Source of the DNA: Torulaspora globosa
Taxonomy: Eukaryota > Ascomycota > Saccharomycetes > Saccharomycetales > Saccharomycetaceae
Direction of reading: 5' to 3'
Length of the DNA: 64,000 nt
Assembly (NCBI RefSeq): GCF_014133895.1
Contig: NC_050728.1
Span: 744,001 to 808,000 of the forward strand
Part shown: positions 1 through 8,772 of the stretch, piece by piece
How positions within the stretch are numbered: position 1 is the first letter of the stretch
How the letters are laid out: each line of letters begins with the position of its first letter
Notes under the pieces: generated by a model
What the model was told of the DNA's origin: nothing
Seen by the model: only the letters and a program-made list of their open reading frames with translations
The model's database searches: none
Translations under genes and position numbers: made by a program

Positions 1-117
1 AACCCTAAATCAACGCGTGAAGTATAAATTTTGGCGAAAACGCGTCAACATCAGAAAACTTCACAACTTTGGTCGTTACTTACAAGAGATCATCATATAA
101 ATCATCAGTGTGAAAAT

Positions 118-2580
118 ATGTCAGGTGCTAGCACTCATGCAACCCCGATTGTTATCCAGCAAGATATGCCGTTTACAAATACTTCAAGCCTAAGCGCTCC
201 TATTCCTTCGCGTTCATGCCCGGCAACACCAGCTGAAATGGTCAGATCTACCCCGAACACAACGTTGAAGGTCAAGAAAAGTCCAAAGAAAAGCCCCTCA
301 CGTTGGATGGAGCGATCATCTTTCAAGATACATTTTACCCTCCTGAATTTGAACAACAAAAAGAGAGCCAAATGTATTTACTGTGGGAAGATGTTTAAAG
401 AGGGAGAATCGACCGGAAACTTGTCAAAGCATATTACTGCTGTCCATCCCAGTGCTATAAAGAGCAAGAAACCGAAAGTAAGCAAAGAGCAAACTCTGGA
501 TATGCTTCCCAGGAGATCGAAGTCGCTCAGACTGAGCGACTCTCTGGTGCAGGAATGCCAGAAAAACCCTGAGATTCTAGAAACGCTACTTTTGATATCG
601 GAGGGCTTTTTACCCTTCAACTTTGTAAGGCTTCTAAGTTGGGGGATGATAAACCGAAGGCACGCAGCCAATGCCTTCATCCAATCAAGAACAACGCTAT
701 CGACCAAAATTAACCTTTTTAAAAGATACCTGAATGAGACGCTGCATTACAACTTAAAAGACACCACCATGGTTAATATTCAGTTGGATATATGGACCTC
801 TCCTAGCAATATTTCATTTCTCGCGGTAATGGTTTCTTTTGCTCCGAATATCCTCAATATGGAATCACTGGAACTGGCCAATGATGCGAAAATTCTACTG
901 AACAACCGAGGGGAATCCCGCAACTGTCATTTACTAGAGTTTGTTAGTCTGGGGCATAAGCGACACACTGGTTTAAACATATACAAGGTTTTCAAGGAGA
1001 TTTTACATAGACATGACCTTGTTGACAAGCTTGGAACTATAACCATGGACAACGCTACAAATAATGAGTCTTTTCACAAGAGTCTTGTCTATGACTACTT
1101 GAACACAATAAAGCCTTCTGGACATCAAATGTTGGGCAAAGTTCGCTTTATCCGTTGCGCTAACCATGTGTTAAATTTGATCTTCGGGAGAATCATAAAG
1201 AGTTTGTGTGAAGACCTCTTATTTGCCGACGCCTTCAGTAAAGTGACCAAGCTGGCGAAAATCATGAGGCGCTCAACTGCGGTCAATGCAAGTTTGAAAG
1301 AACATGGTATACCACTTATACCATATGAATCACAAACCAGATGGATTTATACCTGGAGACAAGTTACTGTTTTTTTACAAAATTATGCAGCCTATTCGAA
1401 ATGGTTCGAAGCACTCGACACAGAATCCCATACTCACATCATCAATCGAGTCCAGAGTATCATAGCATTTGAGGAAAAGACAATTCAAATGCTGACATAC
1501 TTCGTTGAGTGCTGTGATATATTCGGTGAACTGAATTTCACATTTCAGAATGATGAGATTAACAATCTCCCTCAAGGCGTTCCTCTTTACTACCTACTAG
1601 GTCACTACTACAAACTGTGCTTGAGTGCGTTTGCCGGAAACCATATTCCTAAAACTCCAGGTATGGATTTCTCTTATTTCAATGGCCCAGAGTATCTATC
1701 TTTGGATGATAAAAGAATTGTTCTTCAAGCAATCAAAGATTCCTACGGCTGCTACCAAGACTACTTATCTCATATCCAGGTGAATCCTTTGTTCTACGTT
1801 GCAGTGATCCTAGATCCAACGGCAAAACAAGACAAGCTTTATGAAATAATGGAAGACGAGGAGTTCACGGTTAGAATAAGCGAAGTTAACTCATTCATGC
1901 GCAACTACCTGAAAGTACAGAGGTTTAGCTGTGTTACGGAACAGGAGCGGAAAAAGATTCCTAAAGCTCCTAGCCATAAAAACCTGCTGTCGTTTAATAT
2001 ACGTGTCGCACCTGATCCGTCGAGGCATACCGGATCGGCTGCCATGGAAGCTGAGTGCAATGATGGAAGTCTTGAAGAATGGGTAAAATATCAGAGAGAG
2101 CCTGTAATCGCAGGAAACTCTAGACAGGAAGCGATAAAATGGTGGTATGACTACCGCCATACTTATCCGATGCTTTTTAAATTGGCAATGTCTTTGTTCT
2201 ACACCAAGTTTACCTCCTGTGATGTGGAAAGGTGTTTCTCGCTCGCTGGCAGGGTTGTTAGGAAAGATCGAGCACGTTTAAGTCACAATAACATAGGAAC
2301 GTTGATGATTTTAAGGGATCGATTTTCAAATTTTGGTTTTTATAATGGCGGCCTAGTATCCGATGCTATCTTGGATGATGATGATTTCGATATTAACCTT
2401 GACGATACTACTTACGTTGACTCTCTTCCGGACGTTCCAGACCACGAGCGAGAAGACAGCGACGATGCCATTTTTGAAGAATGGCCACAAGAATCCTGGT
2501 CTCCAGAAACTCCCACTGCTCCCCGGACACCCGAGGATTCTCTTCGACAGGCTACAGATAGTCCTACACCTGTGGGCTGA
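118..2580 (+). CDS. hAT-family DNA transposase (BED zinc finger, RNase H-like core, C-terminal dimerisation domain)
   Basis: The protein has 820 residues from the first ATG; the frame is open upstream to about position 28 but has no earlier ATG. A BED-type zinc finger lies at about residues 86-110 (C-X2-C-X15-H-X4-H, with KCIYCGKMF). Candidate catalytic aspartates sit in LDIWTSPSN (about 224) and ITMDNATNN (about 311), followed by an SQTRW motif. The C-terminal hAT dimerisation motif is visible as FTSCDVERCFSLAG followed by DRARLSHNN. An acidic tail follows. These features define the hAT superfamily, which in Saccharomycetaceae includes the Rover and Roamer families described by others. The frame has no stop or frameshift, so the gene is either a recent insertion or a retained, possibly domesticated, gene. 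No convincing terminal inverted repeats are visible. It has no counterpart in the surrounding conserved gene order. Confidence 0.9.
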   Translation: MSGASTHATPIVIQQDMPFTNTSSLSAPIPSRSCPATPAEMVRSTPNTTLKVKKSPKKSPSRWMERSSFKIHFTLLNLNNKKRAKCIYCGKMFKEGESTGNLSKHITAVHPSAIKSKKPKVSKEQTLDMLPRRSKSLRLSDSLVQECQKNPEILETLLLISEGFLPFNFVRLLSWGMINRRHAANAFIQSRTTLSTKINLFKRYLNETLHYNLKDTTMVNIQLDIWTSPSNISFLAVMVSFAPNILNMESLELANDAKILLNNRGESRNCHLLEFVSLGHKRHTGLNIYKVFKEILHRHDLVDKLGTITMDNATNNESFHKSLVYDYLNTIKPSGHQMLGKVRFIRCANHVLNLIFGRIIKSLCEDLLFADAFSKVTKLAKIMRRSTAVNASLKEHGIPLIPYESQTRWIYTWRQVTVFLQNYAAYSKWFEALDTESHTHIINRVQSIIAFEEKTIQMLTYFVECCDIFGELNFTFQNDEINNLPQGVPLYYLLGHYYKLCLSAFAGNHIPKTPGMDFSYFNGPEYLSLDDKRIVLQAIKDSYGCYQDYLSHIQVNPLFYVAVILDPTAKQDKLYEIMEDEEFTVRISEVNSFMRNYLKVQRFSCVTEQERKKIPKAPSHKNLLSFNIRVAPDPSRHTGSAAMEAECNDGSLEEWVKYQREPVIAGNSRQEAIKWWYDYRHTYPMLFKLAMSLFYTKFTSCDVERCFSLAGRVVRKDRARLSHNNIGTLMILRDRFSNFGFYNGGLVSDAILDDDDFDINLDDTTYVDSLPDVPDHEREDSDDAIFEEWPQESWSPETPTAPRTPEDSLRQATDSPTPVG

Positions 2581-2920
2581 CAGACACACCTTAAGTGTGA
2601 ATCCTAGATGCTTCGCTAAATTTCGTGTAAAGTAATACATCCTAAATCGTGACCCACGAATAATACTCAGAAACTACCCAATTTGTGAATAGTGATAAAC
2701 TCATAATTACTCACACTCTCTACGATGAGTGGGTTTCGCGCATACCCATTACTCGAAATGGCGCTACCGAGTTGGAGCAGAGCTATTACCCGGTTACTCA
2801 TTGAACAAGCCTGCTGATCAGCATAAAGGCTCCTAAGCTAATAGACTTGAAGACCAAGGTGGTCAGTAAAACAACAGCTAATCGAGGTTATTTACAGGCT
2901 CTCTGGTTCCATAGAGCGCT
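2581..2920. other. Intergenic spacer between the hAT gene and EMC2
   Basis: No gene is seen in these 340 bases. They hold the presumed EMC2 promoter, including a Reb1-type site at 2786-2793, and the right copy of an 8-bp direct repeat (CCTAAATC, 2641-2648) whose left copy is at 4-11. Confidence 0.6.
2786..2793 (+). promoter_or_regulatory. Reb1-type site upstream of EMC2
   Basis: TTACCCGG matches the Reb1 general regulatory factor consensus and lies about 130 bp upstream of the EMC2 start codon. Confidence 0.5.
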
Positions 2921-3787
2921 ATGTCTGCCAGAACGCAAAGATTGCTGACGATTGCATCGACTAAGCTGTATACCGAACTGGATGCTGGCGAGTTGCACGA
3001 TTTACATGATGAATTGGTCGCTTACACGAGCTCTCTTGGTTCGGGAGTATCAGAGTCTGCACAGCTCACACTGCTAGAAATGCTGTTTTATGTGAAAGTT
3101 TATCTGAGCAAAGACGTGGATGCACAGGTGATTTACAACACACTTAGGGACAGGTTTGGGGAACATTCTCCTAGCTTATATGTGATGAAAGCCACTTTGC
3201 TACAGATCAATGAAGGTGACCAAGTGGCTATTGATTACATCGAGAAATTGATTAAAGAATCCTTAGAATACGATACAGATGCGGTAAGTTACCTGCTTCT
3301 GCAGAAGAAACTGCTGTCGATAAAGGCTAGCTCCCATGACAAGGAGTGGCTGCTCAAGCAGGTGCTTTCGTTGATCGAAAAATTTCCCTTGGACCCTGAG
3401 CTCTACTGGTTTGCCGCAAAGATCTATACGGAGTTGGGCCAGTTTGACCGTGCGGCGTACTGCTATGAGGAAGTGCTTTGCATAATGCCCTTCAACTATG
3501 TGGCCTTTGGGCAACTAGCAGAGTCCCTGTACTATAAAGCTTTGAAGAACGAGAAGCTGTCGACGAGACGCCGTGATGGTCTACAAAAAGCACTGGAAAA
3601 TGCTTTGAGGAGCGTCGAATTAAGTGAGAATTATCTGAAGGGGTGGTCTTTCGTAGCTATGATATCTAAAAAATTGGATGGCCGGGATAAAATATTCAAG
3701 CTGGCACGCTCCAAGATCCAGCAGATTGCCGACAGCTCGAACGCCAAAAACAAAGCTACTGCCAATCTGCTTCTGAAAAATCTATGA
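2921..3787 (+). CDS. EMC2: ER membrane protein complex subunit 2
   Basis: The 288-residue protein matches the length of yeast Emc2 (about 290 residues). It is built of helical tetratricopeptide-like repeats; the clearest is around LYWFAAKIYTELGQFDRAAY followed by the segment containing CIMPFNYVAFGQLAE. Emc2 is a soluble cytosolic scaffold of the ER membrane complex, an insertase for tail-anchored and multipass membrane proteins, and accordingly no membrane segment or signal peptide is seen. It begins the conserved series; its S. cerevisiae orthologue YJR088C is close to STE18 (YJR086W), as here. It is convergent with TIP41, the two stop codons lying about 50 bp apart. Confidence 0.93.
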   Translation: MSARTQRLLTIASTKLYTELDAGELHDLHDELVAYTSSLGSGVSESAQLTLLEMLFYVKVYLSKDVDAQVIYNTLRDRFGEHSPSLYVMKATLLQINEGDQVAIDYIEKLIKESLEYDTDAVSYLLLQKKLLSIKASSHDKEWLLKQVLSLIEKFPLDPELYWFAAKIYTELGQFDRAAYCYEEVLCIMPFNYVAFGQLAESLYYKALKNEKLSTRRRDGLQKALENALRSVELSENYLKGWSFVAMISKKLDGRDKIFKLARSKIQQIADSSNAKNKATANLLLKNL

Positions 3788-3839
3788 GTCCATAATGTCA
3801 CGTATAATGAAATGTCCAGATGTTTGACCTTTTGTGCGA

Positions 3840-4919
3840 TCAATCGAAAATTAGCGTCTCGAATTCCCTTCTAATTTGAGGAAGATTTTGTGCTACCCAG
3901 TTGGCGTCTCTGAGAGCTGCCTTTGGGTCATGAGAATGCGATAACCGATGTCTTGCCAGCAGACTCTTGTAATCTCCTTCCATTTCCTTAAACTCTCTCA
4001 TCACTTTATTTTCATCGAACTCGACACAAACCCTAGTATCCATAACCCTCGCTAATACGTTATCCACTCTGAGGAAAAAACGGCTCAGTAAGAGCAGTCT
4101 TTCGTTCATCACACGGATCTTTACATTGAGAATCGAAATACCGTTATCAGCAAGCTCATCTTCGAAGAGGATCATGTCGTCGTAAAACAGAATGTGATCT
4201 GGCCTCGCAAGCTTATCCAGAGGCAGGCTTTGCGTATCGTCTCTCTTCAATCGGTACTTTTCGTTCTGACATCGTTCAGTACCCTTGTATCTTGTCGTGT
4301 AAGTCCAATCGTAATGGTGAGCAATTTGCAAAGAGGAATCATCCATTTCAAACTCACTTGGCGATGACGACTTCTGCGATTGCTTTTTCTGCTTGGAGTC
4401 CATCCATTTCTTGGAGTACGACACCCTTATACCGCTGTCGGCTAAATTAACAAGTTTCAAAGCATCCAATGCATTAAACTGCAGCGTCCACCCGTATCTC
4501 GTGTTCTCAATTCGAACAAAGCTGTTGCCAAAGATCATCTCCGGTAATGTAAGACCCCGCAATTCGTGTTTTTCCCAGTGCTCCAACTCTTGCGAGTTCA
4601 ATATGGGTCTTTTCTTCGTAGATATCGTCCAGTCATTGATAGTCATCGATGGGAAATCCTCCAAGGGCAAGCTGGCAGACGGAGATGGTACGATCATCGT
4701 ACCACAATGCGAGCAGGGGGGGTTATTGGGGTTATTGCACACATGTCTGGCTGGAGTTTTCAAAGGGCTTGCCGGTGTTTTGAAATCTCTCTGCGACGTT
4801 TTGTCCGCTGCGGCACTGGTTGGTATACGGGCTCGAACAGTTCTCATATGTATTTCTCTAGCTGCATTGACCTCGATGGTATTTATTCCACCTCCTCTGA
4901 CGACTTTCCTCCCCGACAT
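3840..4919 (-). CDS. TIP41: TIP41, Tap42-interacting regulator of TOR/PP2A signalling
   Basis: The 359-residue protein carries the whole TIP41-like domain. Recognisable blocks are INDWTISTKKRPILNSQEL near residue 95, LTLPEMIFGN, DWTYTTRYKGTE and LFYDDMILFEDELADNGIS with the following RVMNERLLLLSRFF. The N-terminal tail is basic and disordered and has a short cysteine cluster (NPPCSHCG) that also occurs in the S. cerevisiae protein. Tip41 binds Tap42 and modulates PP2A-type phosphatases downstream of TORC1. The expected length is about 356. In S. cerevisiae TIP41 is YPR040W and ERV2 is YPR037C, close together and on opposite strands as here. Confidence 0.96.
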   Translation of the reverse strand: MSGRKVVRGGGINTIEVNAAREIHMRTVRARIPTSAAADKTSQRDFKTPASPLKTPARHVCNNPNNPPCSHCGTMIVPSPSASLPLEDFPSMTINDWTISTKKRPILNSQELEHWEKHELRGLTLPEMIFGNSFVRIENTRYGWTLQFNALDALKLVNLADSGIRVSYSKKWMDSKQKKQSQKSSSPSEFEMDDSSLQIAHHYDWTYTTRYKGTERCQNEKYRLKRDDTQSLPLDKLARPDHILFYDDMILFEDELADNGISILNVKIRVMNERLLLLSRFFLRVDNVLARVMDTRVCVEFDENKVMREFKEMEGDYKSLLARHRLSHSHDPKAALRDANWVAQNLPQIRREFETLIFD

Positions 4920-5065
4920 CCTCTCGAATCCTGGGCAATGGCGGTCTTTGTCTGTCTAGTCTGTTCAAGGATGCCCCTTTGAGATCAAAAGATCTACTTT
5001 AAAGCGAGCCTTAGTGAGAATCTTCAAGAAAGCACAACGAAAGGTCACAACTGGAAGAGATCAAG

Positions 5066-5683
5066 ATGAAGCGTTTTAACTATAAAAGTGGTCATATTGT
5101 GAGGGTACTGGCTGCTTTCGCCATCGTAGGGCTGTGGTGGTTTTTCTCCTCCAACGAGCTGTCATACAGTAAGTCATCTGTTGATCTGCCACAAACTATC
5201 GAGACCAAGGGAGCCAGCAAGGCTGGTACCGAGGACAAGAGAATATCGGCCGTGAATGATTTAGGGACCATTATGCCATCGATGCCCGAAAAAGAGGCCA
5301 AGGAAGTCCTCGGACGAGCCTCGTGGCGCTATTTCCACACTTTGCTGGCCAGGTTCCCTGACGAACCGACCGAAGAGCAAAGTGCCAAGCTCAAGCAGTT
5401 TATCGAGTTGTACGCGGAGCTGTACCCATGCGGCGAGTGTTCGTACCACTTTGTTCAGACCCTGAAGAAGTATCCTCCGCAGGTCTCGAGCAGAACCGCA
5501 GCGGCGCTCTGGGGTTGTTCGATTCACAACATGGTCAACGAGTACCTAAAAAAGGACAAATACGACTGCAGTACGATCCTGGAAGACTACGACTGCGGCT
5601 GCGGCGATGACGACGGCAAGATCAAAGACGATTTGAAAATGGATAAAATATCGTTGTTGAAGGAGAATAAACAAGGTGGCTAA
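5066..5683 (+). CDS. ERV2: ERV2, FAD-linked sulfhydryl oxidase of the ER
   Basis: The protein has 205 residues. An N-terminal hydrophobic segment (about 11-27, VRVLAAFAIVGLWWFF) serves as signal anchor. The ERV/ALR fold follows, with GRASWRYFHTLLARFPD, the active-site pair Cys122-Cys125 in CGEC beside FAD, and the flavin-binding CSIHNMVNEYL block. The C-terminal tail has the shuttle pair C177-G-C179 (CGCG), which in Erv2 passes disulphides from substrates to the active site. All catalytic cysteines are present. Erv2 supplies disulphide bonds to PDI in the ER lumen. It is transcribed divergently from TIP41 with about 145 bp between the start codons. Confidence 0.95.
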   Translation: MKRFNYKSGHIVRVLAAFAIVGLWWFFSSNELSYSKSSVDLPQTIETKGASKAGTEDKRISAVNDLGTIMPSMPEKEAKEVLGRASWRYFHTLLARFPDEPTEEQSAKLKQFIELYAELYPCGECSYHFVQTLKKYPPQVSSRTAAALWGCSIHNMVNEYLKKDKYDCSTILEDYDCGCGDDDGKIKDDLKMDKISLLKENKQGG

Positions 5684-5712
5684 AGCTACTCTACACAGCG
5701 AAACCGCGCTTT

Positions 5713-5994
5713 TCACATGATATTGCAACAGGAGCCGGTCCCAGAACTGTCTTGCCGCGAACGGCGCCTTCTATCGTTGCCATTCGCAAATGGGTTGGCT
5801 CCCGGTGAAGGGTACCCCCAGATCTCGGGCAGAGTATAGTCCGTGTGCGTAGACACGTAATCTATGAAGTTCAAACACGCATTGGAAGCCGTGATCCTTT
5901 CGCGACCCAGCTCATCACGCAGCCTATTGTTCAGCTCGTTCACCCTCTTGAGCTTCAAGCACTGGATCCTGTATGACAGCATCTCCTGCGACAT
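5713..5994 (-). CDS. STE18: STE18, heterotrimeric G-protein gamma subunit of the mating pathway
   Basis: The G-gamma domain is clear: CLKLKRVNELNNRLRDELGR is followed by ERITASNACLNFIDY and the conserved YTLPEIWGYP block. The protein ends CCNIM: the CaaX box CNIM is the prenylation signal, and the preceding cysteine is the palmitoylation site known in S. cerevisiae Ste18 (CCTLM). It pairs with Ste4 to transmit pheromone signals. I chose the ATG at 5994 (93 residues). An in-frame ATG at 6033 would give 106 residues, nearer the usual 110, but a TATA element at 6056-6063 lies only about 25 bp from it, which is too close for a yeast promoter. The frame is open further upstream without another ATG. 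Confidence 0.92.
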   Translation of the reverse strand: MSQEMLSYRIQCLKLKRVNELNNRLRDELGRERITASNACLNFIDYVSTHTDYTLPEIWGYPSPGANPFANGNDRRRRSRQDSSGTGSCCNIM

Positions 5995-6055
5995 TGAACC
6001 ACGCCATCGCGACAGTCCGCCGGGCACGATCATACGACGGTCCGAACCGCTCTCT

Positions 6056-6063
6056 ATTTTATA
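6056..6063 (-). promoter_or_regulatory. TATA element of STE18
   Basis: On the minus strand the sequence reads TATAAAAT, about 60 bp upstream of the ATG at 5994. This supports the shorter STE18 form. Confidence 0.4.
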
Positions 6064-6366
6064 CCAGTGGCTTAGGAGCAAGAAACCCCAGGGCCCTCTT
6101 GGGGCTTACTCGTCAAGATTTGCTAACGCGCGTCGAAAGACAGCCTAGAGCCCAAACGACTACCAAGAATGTCGCTCGCTGCTGGACTGCCAACGCTCGC
6201 CACTCTCCAAACCCTTCCACCTCTTGAAGCTCTTAACCCTTATATAGCACAAGATCTCTAGCTTACTAACACACCCTCGTGCACGATGACATCACCGCCC
6301 CATATAAGAGACCAAAGGGCAGCACCTTAAAGAGCCGGACGCAGCAGACAAGACCGACAAGAAGAG

Positions 6367-6684
6367 ATGGAACATCCAGCATATACTTTGAGCTTACTAG
6401 CCGCCACAGGCGGCATCATGGGCTACGCCCGCAAGAGATCCGTTCCCTCCCTCGTCGCAGGCCTCGTTTTCGGCGGCATCTACGGATACGCGGGCTACTT
6501 GCTCCACCACAACCGCGACAACGGTCTCGAGATAGCTCTGGGAGCCTCGCTGGTCATGATGGCCACCGGCGTTGCAAGAGGCATCCCCTCGCGCTTCCGC
6601 AAGCCGGTCCCACTCGCCCTGACCGTCCTCGGCTCCCTGGGCTCCTACTACTACTACAACAAGTACAGGGAGTTCTACCCCTGA
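6367..6684 (+). CDS. TMH11: TMEM14-family small membrane protein (TMH11)
   Basis: The protein has 105 residues, the same length as S. cerevisiae YJR085C/TMH11. It belongs to the TMEM14 (UPF0136) family: small, glycine-rich proteins with three to four membrane helices. Visible here are YTLSLLAATGGIMGYA, a middle segment VAGLVFGGIYGYAGYLL, IALGASLVMMATGVA, and a last helix LALTVLGSLGSYYYYNK. The family localises to mitochondrial or related membranes; human TMEM14 members are linked to heme and lipid metabolism, but the yeast function is not settled. It is divergent from STE18, as in S. cerevisiae (YJR086W/YJR085C). Confidence 0.93.
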   Translation: MEHPAYTLSLLAATGGIMGYARKRSVPSLVAGLVFGGIYGYAGYLLHHNRDNGLEIALGASLVMMATGVARGIPSRFRKPVPLALTVLGSLGSYYYYNKYREFYP

Positions 6685-6882
6685 TCTGTTTATAGCGCCT
6701 GTATATATATAGTTATAACATTCGCACAGTTTGCCGTAAAAAAGAACATCTCTTAATAGTATACAAGTCGATATATTCTAGACTACCGGGTGTGGTGATG
6801 GTAGTATGCTAGATAGTCCCCGCAGAATGCAGCTCCGAATGCCCGATCCATGACCCGTCATGGAAAAGTGTCCCCCGCCCGC

Positions 6883-7050
6883 TCACAACAGACTGATCGA
6901 TCCCTTCCTGCCGCTTGGCGCCGGGACGTTAGTTGCCACTGGGCTGACACTCAGCGTGGAGTTTTTTCTTGAGCTGGCTGGCGACACAGGCGAGATCTCT
7001 GGGATAATGAAAGGAGTTTGAACTTCTGAAGTCAAAGTTAGGAAAGCCAT
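6883..7050 (-). CDS. SPO24: Small serine-rich protein, probable SPO24 (YPR036W-A) orthologue
   Basis: The small frame from the ATG at 7050 encodes 55 residues, rich in Ser, Pro and Thr, with SRKNSTLS and GRKGSISLL repeats that look like basophilic-kinase sites. I cannot confirm the family by sequence alone. The assignment rests on position and strand. In S. cerevisiae the small gene YPR036W-A lies between VMA13 (YPR036W) and ERV2 (YPR037C), on the VMA13 strand. Here the frame lies between ERV2 and VMA13 orthologues, also on the VMA13 strand. The in-frame region upstream has no ATG. Spo24 is a short sporulation-related protein of unknown biochemical role. Confidence 0.6.
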   Translation of the reverse strand: MAFLTLTSEVQTPFIIPEISPVSPASSRKNSTLSVSPVATNVPAPSGRKGSISLL

Positions 7051-7387
7051 TGTAATAAATGTAGTCGATTTGTTTATTTGTTTGTTCGATGAACTCTTTA
7101 CCAGAAACCAACGAGAGACCAAGACAAGATCTATGCTACGCTTATATAGCCTTGGTGCTGATCATAGCGATGCATAGATGGTCATCAGTTTGCTGACCCT
7201 TTGATGGTCGATTACTCATCGTTTGTAGCACACTCGTCTGAGCCCGGTCATTCCTTTCTAAACGGTTCATGACTGTTGCAGATGATGTCAGTATGCCCGT
7301 TAGTCATGAAGTCGTGACCGCGGAGATGCGGCGGGCGGAAAATGCCAAGGGCCGCGCTGTTTAATCAGCGAAGGGCTTGGAAATTCG
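7051..7387 (-). promoter_or_regulatory. Presumed promoter of the SPO24-like gene
   Basis: This spacer lies between the small gene and the 3' end of CSN12. On the minus strand it has TATATAAG at 7141-7148, about 90 bp upstream of the ATG, and TCCGCGGT at 7317-7324, one base from the Pdr1/Pdr3 drug-response element TCCGCGGA. No other gene is seen. Confidence 0.45.
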
Positions 7388-8632
7388 CTAGAGCTGTGTC
7401 ACGTGCGACGAATGCGGGAACGGATCTTTCTTGCTTAGTACGAGACAGCGGTTGGAGTGCGACAGGTAGCCTTTGATGGCGTTCTTGCAGATAAGGTTAG
7501 CCAATTGGCATTCGAGCTCATCGAGCAACGAATCGTTGATCGGGGTAGTCAGTCTCTTGGGTTTCTTGCGCGTGCCATGCAGGCTCGCTAGGTAGCCGAT
7601 GGCAATCGTGGATAACGGTACGACGGTCACGTGGTTCAATACAGTCCAGCAGGTCTTGACCAGTTTGAGCAAGACGAGCTCTCTGAGCAGTGACATGGCC
7701 ACGAAAAGGCCATTGCGCAGGAAGAACAGTTCGTGTTTCGCGAAGTGGGCGTCGTAGTCCTTGAGGTTGCCCGTGAGCAGGCTCTTGATGATCGGCTGGT
7801 ATATGTGCTGGGCCGCGCGGCGGTGCCGCCGCGCGTTTGCCAATGCGGTATGGTGAAAATTTGGATATAGGCGTCTTGTTAGTAGTGCAAAGGGCACTAG
7901 TAGGAGTAGTATTCGGTCGATTTGGGCGTCGCAGCTTCCCGACGTGGAGCACTCTAGCAGCGCTTCTTGCAAGTATGTGAAGCCTTTCTGGAAGTCGGAC
8001 TCGTAGCAGCCGTAGTACTCGCCCATGTAGTAGTTGTAGAGGACCTTGTGTTTCGCGTGGTGGGCGGCTAGACTCTGGGAGAGCGTCGGGATCTCGTTCA
8101 CACGGCTTTGTAGCACTTTGACGAGGTTTTTGGCCATGTCTCGGTTCTCTAGCTTGCGGTAGAGTTGGAACTCGAGGTTCGCGAACAGGTAGCAGCCGAT
8201 CTTGCGGTTGCGCGGCAGCTCTGGGTTTCTGTCGTTCAAACACAGATTGAAGCTGCGGTGGATGGTGCGGCCGCACCTCTCGAGGAGGTTTTCTCCGGAG
8301 GCGCTGGTTCTTGTCTTCTGTGCTATTTGGAAATACTGGTTCGCGACAACGTACAGAGGATACACGATCCAGTTGGTCTCTTGCTCGGCTATCCGATTCA
8401 AGAGCCTCAGTTGTTCGTCTGCCAGTTCGAATCTCTTGTCCCTGTTGTCATTGACCCAGCACTGGAACTTAAGCTCCATGGTGACGTTATACAGCTGGTC
8501 CAGTTTGCCGTCGTTTTGGAGCGTCAGTATGAAGTCTTGCGATTCATTGAAGTTGTCATTTCTCAGGAACTGCAGGAACTGGTCGTCGTAGCGCTTCTCA
8601 ACGAAATATCTGTTCAGGTTGACTTTAACCAT
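7388..8632 (-). CDS. CSN12: CSN12, PCI-domain protein of the COP9-signalosome-like / Thp3 complex
   Basis: The protein has 414 residues against about 423 for S. cerevisiae Csn12 (YJR084W). The N-terminus (MVKVNLNRYFVEKRYDDQF) opens a helical-repeat region with YPLYVVANQYFQIAQ and YYMGEYYGCYESDFQKGF. The C-terminal part is a PCI winged-helix region containing DELECQLANLICKNAIKGYL and ending close to VLSKKDPFP, which is conserved in yeast Csn12. Csn12 belongs to the small yeast signalosome and, with Thp3, to a complex coupling transcription and splicing. The gene is read divergently from ACF4, as YJR084W and YJR083C are. Confidence 0.92.
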   Translation of the reverse strand: MVKVNLNRYFVEKRYDDQFLQFLRNDNFNESQDFILTLQNDGKLDQLYNVTMELKFQCWVNDNRDKRFELADEQLRLLNRIAEQETNWIVYPLYVVANQYFQIAQKTRTSASGENLLERCGRTIHRSFNLCLNDRNPELPRNRKIGCYLFANLEFQLYRKLENRDMAKNLVKVLQSRVNEIPTLSQSLAAHHAKHKVLYNYYMGEYYGCYESDFQKGFTYLQEALLECSTSGSCDAQIDRILLLLVPFALLTRRLYPNFHHTALANARRHRRAAQHIYQPIIKSLLTGNLKDYDAHFAKHELFFLRNGLFVAMSLLRELVLLKLVKTCWTVLNHVTVVPLSTIAIGYLASLHGTRKKPKRLTTPINDSLLDELECQLANLICKNAIKGYLSHSNRCLVLSKKDPFPHSSHVTQL

Positions 8633-8772
8633 CGGCTTGTTGTCTTGTCTTACTAGCTAATGTTGTGTTGTGTGTTGATCTGTTCTCAATTCGCCATCGC
8701 TTTGTTGTTGAAATAAGAGCTTATCTTGGCGAATAATAGCTTCTAACTGAATAGTAAGCAGAAGTGTCTCGG

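Noticed and set aside
2652..2666. Exact 15-base match with the LTR-like segment (48854-48868, opposite strand)
   Set aside because: A few exact 15-mers are expected by chance between all pairs of positions in 64 kb, and the flanking bases do not align, so I do not call an LTR remnant near the hAT gene.
7518..8276. 252-codon open frame on the minus strand
   Set aside because: It lies wholly within CSN12 in another frame, is rich in Arg, Pro and His, and resembles no family; it is a shadow of the GC-rich CSN12 codons.
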